From NCBI GenBank assembly GCA_039105265.1, contig JAPFFF010000011.1, forward strand, positions 4,712,001 through 4,776,000: a DNA stretch of 64,000 bases, written 5' to 3'. The notes beneath the pieces were generated by a model. That model was not told where the DNA came from, searched no databases, and saw only the letters and a program-made list of their open reading frames with translations. Position numbers and translations under genes: made by a program. Positions within the stretch are counted from its first letter, which is position 1. Every line of letters begins with the position of its first letter. The DNA comes from Tritrichomonas musculus. Lineage: Eukaryota > Parabasalia > Tritrichomonadida > Tritrichomonadidae. Shown here one piece after another: positions 58,312-64,000 of this stretch.

Positions 58312-58443
58312 ATGATATATGAAATATTAGTGGTTTCATTATTAACAGGTTTATTTTTAGTGAAGCTTGTTGAAGTATCATTAATGATACCAGACAAAGA
58401 ACCAGAACTCAGTGAAGAGATAAGAACAAAAATGTATTCATGA
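58312..58443 (+). CDS. Small membrane protein of element B (43 aa)
   Basis: Begins MIYEILVVSLLTGLFLVKLV, one hydrophobic helix, followed by PDKEPELSEEIRTK. It has the same length, layout and neighbours as the 43-aa protein of C at 22631-22762. It starts 10 bp after the stop of the preceding gene and ends 24 bp before the ATPase. A single-pass membrane protein is clear; its role is not known. Confidence 0.7.
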   Translation: MIYEILVVSLLTGLFLVKLVEVSLMIPDKEPELSEEIRTKMYS

Positions 58444-58467
58444 AGAGCTTTAACGAAAACTAAAGAA

Positions 58468-59382
58468 ATGAAAGGTTTCATGAAACCGACGCACTTTAAT
58501 TATAAAGAGGTTTTATTTTCTAATAGCTCTGATTATGATGATGACCAAATGAGTTTTGCATTTGAATATGAATCATTCAAGCCAACAGTTAATGAAAAGA
58601 CATTTAATATTGATGATGAGATGAATAAAGCTTATCAACGCAATGAATCAAAAATAAAAAACGAATCAATCAGACCAATCGCAAACGGTATTTATTCATA
58701 TTACAATTCATTGAACATACTCGTTGGTCAGCAAGGTAAAGGAAAGAGTCATATAATGCTACGAGATGTTATTCAAATGTCTCGAATGAAGAACGCTGGC
58801 TTTCATTTAATTGTTTATGTATCACGAAACGGAACAATTAACGATGCTACATTCGAAAGCCAACGCGAATTGATACAGCTACCAATAAAAACTGTTGCTG
58901 ACAGCAATGCTGAAGAATATCTTAAACAACTTGATTTATATAAAGAATTGTATAACAAATATTCATCAACACCAAAAATAGTAATCGATGAAAAGAAGTT
59001 AAACGATATGTTTGAGTTTCTTCATATCAATAAACTAGGTCAACCAAATAAACCGCTAAATACTATCATTCTTTGTGAGGACTTTTTGAAATCGAAACTA
59101 ATTAAATCATCCTATTTTATCAATACCATTAGTCAGCTTCGACACAAGAATCTAATCATATTCGTTAACATTCAGTTCTTCAAAGCTTTAACAACAGAAT
59201 GGAAAAATAATGCAACATCATTCTTCATCTTTAGTGGTTATTCACGACAGAAACTTGGCTACATATATCAACAAGTTCCATTCCCAATAGAGTTCGAAGA
59301 GTTATGGAATCGATACAGAACAATGAAAGCACATCAATTCGTTTTAGTCAATGTTCGAACTAATAACCTTTCATTCATCTAA
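58468..59382 (+). CDS. A32-like genome-packaging ATPase of element B (304 aa)
   Basis: Walker A GQQGKGKS at residues 87-94 after the strand SLNILV. Walker B TIILCED at about 199-205. NIQFFKALTTEWKNN and GYIYQQVPFPIEFEEL follow. The acidic N-terminal 50 residues are specific to this clade. In Polintons this enzyme of the HerA/FtsK-A32 group drives DNA packaging. It overlaps the convergent 152-aa gene by 12 bp. It appears complete. Confidence 0.88.
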   Translation: MKGFMKPTHFNYKEVLFSNSSDYDDDQMSFAFEYESFKPTVNEKTFNIDDEMNKAYQRNESKIKNESIRPIANGIYSYYNSLNILVGQQGKGKSHIMLRDVIQMSRMKNAGFHLIVYVSRNGTINDATFESQRELIQLPIKTVADSNAEEYLKQLDLYKELYNKYSSTPKIVIDEKKLNDMFEFLHINKLGQPNKPLNTIILCEDFLKSKLIKSSYFINTISQLRHKNLIIFVNIQFFKALTTEWKNNATSFFIFSGYSRQKLGYIYQQVPFPIEFEELWNRYRTMKAHQFVLVNVRTNNLSFI

Positions 59383-59829
59383 TACAATTTGTTGTTGAAC
59401 ACCAACAAACAGTTGAGGTGTATTGATATTATATTTTTGTCTCATCTGTTCAATGAGTTCCTTTGTTTTCTTATCTGTTGCCTTTCTGATACTGTAATTA
59501 TAATACTTATATTCTTTAAATGATTGTTCTTCACTTGAACCTTCAACGAAGAACTCAATTGACGTTGTTGATATCCTTCTTCTAACATTTGATGTAAGTG
59601 TTATATATTCGAGCCCGAGGTCGACTATCTTGTCGTGATAGAATCGTTTGAATTCATTCTCTTTGTTCTTCAATGATATGTACAACACTTTAGCTTTATA
59701 TGCAGCCTTTCCACAAGGTATCGGGTATCTATCACACAATATTGAGAAATCACATTGTTTGAACTTCTCTGATTCATCCAACATATCAATAAGTGAATTG
59801 ATGTAATCATAAACCTTTGGTGTTGTCAT
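59371..59829 (-). CDS. Conserved Polinton-associated protein of element B (152 aa)
   Basis: Member of the three-element family (21232-21690 and 61180-61629): VYDYINSLIDML, CDFSILCDRYPIP, KVLYISL, NVRRRIS, EFFVEGSSEEQ and YYNYSI. It ends with QQIVLDE, like the IVLD of C and LVLE of A. Its start codon is 36 bp from the right TIR. Function unknown. Confidence 0.7.
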   Translation of the reverse strand: MTTPKVYDYINSLIDMLDESEKFKQCDFSILCDRYPIPCGKAAYKAKVLYISLKNKENEFKRFYHDKIVDLGLEYITLTSNVRRRISTTSIEFFVEGSSEEQSFKEYKYYNYSIRKATDKKTKELIEQMRQKYNINTPQLFVGVQQQIVLDE

Positions 59830-59865
59830 GTCTTTATCATGAAATTAAAAAATAAAAACGTCATT

Positions 59866-60234
59866 GAAGACATCAACAGCCTCAAAAATAAAGTGCATCA
59901 ACTTGAGAATGAATTAAATGAATTGTCTAATAAATGAAACATCAATTGATGGTAATCATTAAATGAGTTCATATTATTTTTGTTCATTAGTCGTGTTGAC
60001 GTCGGGCTTTAGCTCGACGGAAACCGACTGATATATACTACTAAACAAGTTCAAAGATGAAGATTCAAAGATGAAGATTCAAAAGTGTCTACCCGATTTT
60101 TGAATGAAATGAGGGGCTAATTTTGAAAAAGTGGCGATTTTTTGAGTCATGGCGCCGATGTTTGGGGTCTGTAAATCCTATGACGAGGGGGTCATTTTTT
60201 AATCCCCTGCCCAAAAGCCCCCCTATATACTACT
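59866..60234. repeat. Right TIR of element B (369 bp)
   Basis: Inverted copy of 17759-18127. It begins with a second copy of the 3' end of the 75-aa coiled-coil gene and ends CTATATACTACT. No difference from the left TIR was seen. Confidence 0.95.
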
Positions 60235-60240
60235 TTTGTT
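60235..60240. repeat. Right target-site duplication of element B
   Basis: TTTGTT, identical to 17753-17758. Confidence 0.95.
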
Positions 60241-60702
60241 ATATACTTGCTTGAAGTCCATACAAACTTCTCCCTTATCATTTACTATTTTTATTGCTTC
60301 AATCTTTCTGATAGGATTAGCTTTCCCAGCACAGCATTTTATATCTTCATCCACATGCAATTCTACCATCTCAGCTTTGACAGAACATTTAATTATATCA
60401 ATCAATGCCTCTACTGGAACAATGATACAATTTTTTGAAATAAGATTAGTTAGTAAAGCTTTATCTTGGTTCAATAAAATATTGGCAAAAGTCTCGAGAA
60501 TTACATATTTTACATCTTTTACATCATCTTCTGGGCTGTCTTCTAGCTCGACATTTCTTGTTATAACAATCTCTTCCTTCCCATCATCCCTTTTGTTTAT
60601 GATGATATTGTTATTGATATTTGATGTTGATTGAGCTGCGGCTTGTGGTTCTAATGATAAATTAGCATTTACGCCTGCATTATTTGTTCGTTTTTTAATC
60701 AT
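60235..60702 (-). pseudogene. Element A gene interrupted near its 3' end by element B
   Basis: Encodes a protein of the same family as 22821-23423 (C) and 57726-58301 (B). It has a short Asn/Ser-rich N-terminus and the C-terminal domain with an ALLTNLISKN helix and VELHVDEDIKCC. It lacks the SENDASVKQ start of the B and C versions. Element B inserted in its 3' part; the last twenty or so codons lie on the far side of B at 17696-17758. Function unknown. Confidence 0.7.
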
Positions 60703-60725
60703 TTCATTTCGAAAAAAAATTTTAT

Positions 60726-61154
60726 TTAATAGATTATGTTCTCTATTTTTACTTTATGCTGCGGGCCATATATGACATTCCCTTTATCTTTTTCATTAGC
60801 CTTCCCTTGTATCTCCCCTAATTTTTCAGGTTTCTTGAGGTAAGAGGGAAGGATGGGTGCCTTGGGAGCTTTATCTTTTTTTAAATAATACCCTCCGTCT
60901 GTGATGCTGACAGGTGGTTCATGCAAGGGTTTCGTTCTATGTTGATTACTCTTCGGCGGCTTCACAGGCTTGCTTTCCATATATTTGATAGGCGGTCTAT
61001 TATAATATGGATTAAATGTGATAGCATAAGTATTATCATTAGAGAATATGCCAAAATGATTAAAACCTATGGTGTGTTCTGTTTTTGTTCCTTCGTTGAA
61101 CATTTCTCCTTCTACTCCAATGATAGATGAACTAGGATTCCTATATTTATTCAT
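60726..61154 (-). CDS. Proline/lysine-rich protein of element A (142 aa)
   Basis: Not recognised. A short beta-rich start (TIGFNHFGIFSNDNTYAITF) is followed by a Pro/Lys-rich region (ESKPVKPPKSNQ, KAPKAPILPSYLKKP). The KPLHEPP segment recalls the HEPPP and HEKPP of the 77-aa proteins in B and C, but length and the rest differ. Possibly a virion core or linker protein. Confidence 0.5.
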   Translation of the reverse strand: MNKYRNPSSSIIGVEGEMFNEGTKTEHTIGFNHFGIFSNDNTYAITFNPYYNRPPIKYMESKPVKPPKSNQHRTKPLHEPPVSITDGGYYLKKDKAPKAPILPSYLKKPEKLGEIQGKANEKDKGNVIYGPQHKVKIENIIY

Positions 61155-61179
61155 TTCATTTCCAAAAAAATTATCCAGC

Positions 61180-61629
61180 TTACTCTAGGACGAGTGGTTG
61201 ATGCTCCCCAATGTATATTTCCGGCGTGCTTAAATTGTATTTCTCTCGTAGCTGAATAATTAATTCTTTCGTTTGTTTTGAAGCATTTTCTATAGAATAA
61301 TTATAGTAGCTATGCGCTTCATATACCTGTTCTTGATTTGAGCCGTTGATAAAGAACTCATTCATTTTATAATTTAATCGACGGCGAGAATTTGCATTGA
61401 TAATTACATGCTCTATTTCATATTCTTTGATTTTGTCAGGATATATTCTCCAGGTCTTTTTTTCTGTCTTAAGTGATATATATATTACTTTGCCCAAAAA
61501 TTTGTTGCGAGAAAGCTGGATGGGAAATTTATCACAGAGGATAGCAAAATTACATTCCTTCCATTCTTCTGGATTTTCAGCGAGGGAGATAATATTGTTG
61601 ATGTAATCGTAGACTCTTTGCTCTTGCAT
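61180..61629 (-). CDS. Conserved Polinton-associated protein of element A (149 aa)
   Basis: Third member of the family seen in B and C: VYDYINNIISLAEN, CNFAILCDKFPI, KVIYISL, NSRRRLN, EFFINGSNQEQV and SYYNYSI. The ATG at 61629 (MQEQRVYDYI) is chosen from homology; an upstream extension would run into the capsid gene. A T-tract ATCTCC motif lies just before it. Conservation across otherwise distant elements argues for a core function, but none is known to me. Confidence 0.7.
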   Translation of the reverse strand: MQEQRVYDYINNIISLAENPEEWKECNFAILCDKFPIQLSRNKFLGKVIYISLKTEKKTWRIYPDKIKEYEIEHVIINANSRRRLNYKMNEFFINGSNQEQVYEAHSYYNYSIENASKQTKELIIQLREKYNLSTPEIYIGEHQPLVLE

Positions 61630-61666
61630 TTGTGGTGGAGATAAAAAAAATTTTAAGAATGAATAT

Positions 61667-63259
61667 TTATTGTGGAGTAGTGAGGTCATAATTTCCAAGA
61701 CGAACGAGAGGAGGCATACCATTAGGCTGAACCAAAATTGATATTGATGAATCAAATAAAAGACAAATTAGAGGTGGGGTTTGAACATCACTGGCATATG
61801 TATTTGCCCCAGTATTTTGTGATACAATAATTTCAAAATTAATAGGAGACAGAGATGTGAGTCCCTGCTGATATGTGTTGTCTGTCTCTGTTGGCAGAGC
61901 AATGAAAAAGCTGGTCCTGTCATCAGGATAATTTCCAGTTGAGCGTCTGTATGGTTGATTATTTGTTAGTGAATCTACGACTTCTTTATTAAACCCGCTT
62001 TGTCCACCATTCATATTCATAGCGTTTTGGCAGTACTCTAAGAATTCTGGATACTCATCTGTCGTTCCAAATGCTTTTGCAGGGATGTTTCCATAGCCTC
62101 CACAGTTTAATTGAAATAGCTTAAATTGTGGATTCTTGAAGTAGGTATGATGAGTGTGCTTTTCAGGGAATAAACAAAATATTGAGTCAACAAAGCGAGG
62201 AGTAATAGTACAGGTGGTTTTGCAATTTGGATTTTTTAGTCTATTTGTTGTAGTATATACAGAAAGGGTTTGTGTAGGAAATGTTAATGGATGAGTTGGG
62301 TCAGCATATCTTTGAACGAGACTGGAATAAATATTATCTTCAATACCAAAGCATGGTATGATAGATGAGCATTCAGTAGTTTCATAACTGTTTACTTGGA
62401 ATGTTCTGGGGTTTGCTGTAAGTGCTTTGTCTTTTATTTCCGTATACATTGTTATTGGTTCATTTATTGGAGTAAATTCATTCGTAATATTTGGTAAAGT
62501 ATATTTTGATATTTCTTTATAGTTATTTTGCAAACATAGTTCTGGGCCCAAAGGACAGCATACCATTCCAGCACATGAGAAGAATAATCGAAGCTCTATC
62601 TTGCCTGCGAAGGCTGGGAGGTATTTAATATTAGAGAGTGGTAAGAATCGTCTTAAATCTATCTTGAGATGAATTTTATATTTTTGTTCATACCATTTAA
62701 TACCATTTCTCTCTTTCCAATCAACAATGAATCCTGTTCTACTTCCTGACTTACCATTCCATATATCTTTATGTCTGGCCTTAGAATATACATCTGCTCT
62801 CTTTGTTGTTTCGTTGGCACAACAGGCTGTTAAAAATGATTCTTCACAACCAAAATTCTGTGTATAGATAGTAATGCCATTAGCCACGATTTCATATTTT
62901 TCGACGGCATCTCTAGCATCTTTAAAGCCAAACCAAACTCTATTGAATTGATAATTATCATCTGTATTTTCTATTGGTTCAACCTCTTGTCCAGCAGCTT
63001 CTTTAATACTGACTTCCATATCAGCTCTAATAAATCCATTATATATGTCTGCTGTATTGTTTGTGTTTGGAGATATAATAGCAGTGGTATATGAGCCTTG
63101 GGGGATTGAAGGAGATGGAGAATATGATGTCTGGGGACTTATAGTATACTGTTTGTTGGTATCACTTAGGGCTATACAATTATCTACAATATCAAAATAT
63201 GATGCTATTTGGGTACATACTTCAGCTGATGTTCTGAGTTCAATCTCTGGATTAATCAT
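61667..63259 (-). CDS. Major capsid protein of element A, double-jelly-roll type (530 aa)
   Basis: Shorter than the B/C capsid protein but with the same succession. Landmarks: VWFGFKDARDAVEKYEIVANGITIYTQ, a basic KRADVYSKARHKDIWN stretch, LSNIKYLPAFAGKIELRLFF, and later SIFCLFPEKHTHHTYFKNPQFK and FQLNCGGYGNIPAKAF (compare FENPVYQNCYLNIGGKNFPDEN in C). It lacks the Pro/Ser/Asp linker and the extra segment between the jelly rolls. Four genes on the same strand surround it. The gene is complete. Confidence 0.8.
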   Translation of the reverse strand: MINPEIELRTSAEVCTQIASYFDIVDNCIALSDTNKQYTISPQTSYSPSPSIPQGSYTTAIISPNTNNTADIYNGFIRADMEVSIKEAAGQEVEPIENTDDNYQFNRVWFGFKDARDAVEKYEIVANGITIYTQNFGCEESFLTACCANETTKRADVYSKARHKDIWNGKSGSRTGFIVDWKERNGIKWYEQKYKIHLKIDLRRFLPLSNIKYLPAFAGKIELRLFFSCAGMVCCPLGPELCLQNNYKEISKYTLPNITNEFTPINEPITMYTEIKDKALTANPRTFQVNSYETTECSSIIPCFGIEDNIYSSLVQRYADPTHPLTFPTQTLSVYTTTNRLKNPNCKTTCTITPRFVDSIFCLFPEKHTHHTYFKNPQFKLFQLNCGGYGNIPAKAFGTTDEYPEFLEYCQNAMNMNGGQSGFNKEVVDSLTNNQPYRRSTGNYPDDRTSFFIALPTETDNTYQQGLTSLSPINFEIIVSQNTGANTYASDVQTPPLICLLFDSSISILVQPNGMPPLVRLGNYDLTTPQ

Positions 63260-63285
63260 GGTGTTTTTATAAAAAAATAAAAACT

Positions 63286-63897
63286 TTATAACATATCAGA
63301 GAAAATATTATTCCTCCTTCTACGAATGACTTGAGGTTGAGGAGGAGGTGTTGGTGGTAGTTCTTCCTCTGGTTCTTCTTCTATATCATTGACAAAGTCA
63401 ACTTTGCCTGAAGTCAAATTAGGCTCTTGAATATATTGTGGCTGAGTATATTGGTAGTAGGGTTTGCTCATTTGTTTTTGCACCACTTCTTTTATCATCC
63501 TTTTTTGTTCTTTCTTTTCTCGTTTATTTTTTATTTCTTCCCCCAATAACTTTAGCTGATTTAATATTTCCATATTTATTGTAGGGTCATTGGCATAGCC
63601 AACTTCACTGGCTGAATTATTTGATTGCGGCTTAGTCCTTTCGATTTTTTTGGCAGAGCAGACCTTTCCCTGAGAGCAAGTGGGGAGAGGTTTGGTAGGC
63701 TCTTCTGCTGGCTCTTCTACTTCCTGCTCTTCTACCTGTGGTTCAGCTTGAGGTTTGGATAGGGGCTCTGTTCTTCTTTTCACAATATATTTATTCTCTT
63801 TTTTTGTAGGCAAGACATCCCACTCAGGGTCATCACGACCATTTAACCAGTTTTGTATTACTTGTAATCTCTTCGATCCAGTCAAATGTTTAGACAT
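63286..63897 (-). CDS. Capsid-adjacent protein of element A with acidic Pro/Glu-rich regions (203 aa)
   Basis: The N-terminal WLNGRDDPEWDV..TKKENKYIVKRR segment is the most structured part. It resembles the YLN-KIYKI-EYKITKR segment of the B and C proteins beside their capsid genes. Acidic Pro/Glu/Gln tracts, a charged helix (LLGEEIKNKREKKEQKRM) and a PPPQP stretch before a basic end (RRRRNN) follow. Likely a scaffold or DNA-condensing virion protein; not assigned to a family. It is 26 bp upstream of the capsid gene. Confidence 0.55.
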   Translation of the reverse strand: MSKHLTGSKRLQVIQNWLNGRDDPEWDVLPTKKENKYIVKRRTEPLSKPQAEPQVEEQEVEEPAEEPTKPLPTCSQGKVCSAKKIERTKPQSNNSASEVGYANDPTINMEILNQLKLLGEEIKNKREKKEQKRMIKEVVQKQMSKPYYQYTQPQYIQEPNLTSGKVDFVNDIEEEPEEELPPTPPPQPQVIRRRRNNIFSDML

Positions 63898-64000
63898 TTA
63901 AATAATATTAAAATCGCTTTCTTTGAGTTTTATTTGCTTTTTTGGAGTTTTTGGGAGTTTTTCACCTCCTTGCTTTTCTTCTTCTTCTCATGCCTCTTAT

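Larger units (their letters stand above)
17759..60234. mobile_element. Polinton/Maverick element B (about 21 kb plus nested element C)
   Basis: Both boundaries are exact: 369-bp TIRs starting AGTAGTATATAGG, flanked by the 6-bp duplication TTTGTT. The element carries polymerase, integrase, packaging ATPase, capsid, putative penton, amphipathic protein, fibre and KilA-N genes. It inserted into the 3' part of a small gene of element A. Element C later inserted in its capsid gene. Leaving out C and one copy of its duplication gives about 20.97 kb, a normal Polinton size. TIRs appear identical by eye, so the insertion looks young. Besides the C insertion it has about one break. Confidence 0.95.
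1876..64000. mobile_element. Outer Polinton/Maverick element A (right end beyond the window)
   Basis: The left end is placed at AGTAGTATAGTATAGG, which matches the AGTAGT termini of the two nested elements. Inside are a family-B DNA polymerase, a double-jelly-roll-like major capsid gene, a putative minor capsid gene and two fibre-like genes. Element B (17759-60234) is inserted in it, so about 19.6 kb of A itself is visible. Integrase and packaging ATPase are not seen and are expected to the right of 64000. The six bases before the left end are CAATGA; the matching duplication would lie outside the window. Apart from the B insertion it looks whole so far. It is the oldest of the three layers, because it received B. 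Confidence 0.8.

Noticed and set aside
17759-60234. Interpretation as a free large DNA virus or giant-virus contig
   Set aside because: Exact 6-bp duplications, TIRs and about 21-kb unit size show integrated Polintons; no core giant-virus genes such as RNA polymerase or capping enzyme are seen.
61630-61755. N-terminal extension of the 149-aa gene of A
   Set aside because: It would overlap the capsid gene, and the homologues in B and C begin at the VYDYIN region.

Overview
This window looks like a eukaryotic, AT-rich genome segment that is almost wholly made of three Polinton/Maverick-type self-synthesising DNA elements nested inside one another. The evidence is direct: exact 6-bp target-site duplications, long terminal inverted repeats (TIRs) starting AGTAGT, and the Polinton gene set (family-B DNA polymerase, rve integrase, A32-like packaging ATPase, double-jelly-roll major capsid protein). 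No introns, rRNA or clear host genes are visible. The host is probably a protist. Very short spaces before start codons and a TCATAAATG start context would suit a parabasalid (trichomonad) host, but that is a weak inference.

Layout. 1-1875 is gene-free host flank. Outer element A begins at about 1876 and runs past the end of the window. It carries two large fibre/adhesin-like genes, a putative minor capsid gene, a repeat-rich gap, a 336-aa unknown gene bracketed by inverted repeats, a DNA polymerase, a GIY-YIG-like gene and a small basic gene. Element B (17759-60234; TSD TTTGTT) sits in the 3' part of a small element-A gene. After B, element A resumes with four minus-strand genes, including its major capsid gene. 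Element C (20267-41771; TSD TTCGAT; about 21.5 kb) sits inside the capsid gene of B. Without C, B is about 21 kb.

B and C are close relatives with a nearly shared gene set: coiled-coil proteins, a small amphipathic protein, capsid, integrase, putative penton, an 850-860-aa unknown protein, a fibre, a KilA-N protein, a 1523-aa DNA polymerase with an HNH-like insertion, a 43-aa membrane protein and the ATPase. Their block order differs: the ATPase block lies at the right end of B but, flipped, at the left end of C. A is more distant, with a shorter polymerase lacking the HNH segment and unrelated fibre genes. Insertion order is A, then B, then C. The TIR pairs of B and of C show no differences by eye, so both insertions look young. 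Apart from the insertions, A looks whole as far as it is seen; B has about one further break and C about two.

How the genes fit together: polymerase (replication), integrase (insertion), capsid, penton, fibre and amphipathic proteins (particle), and ATPase (packaging) form a virus-like life cycle. Several small genes conserved between elements have no recognised function. No adenain-like maturation protease was recognised in B or C.
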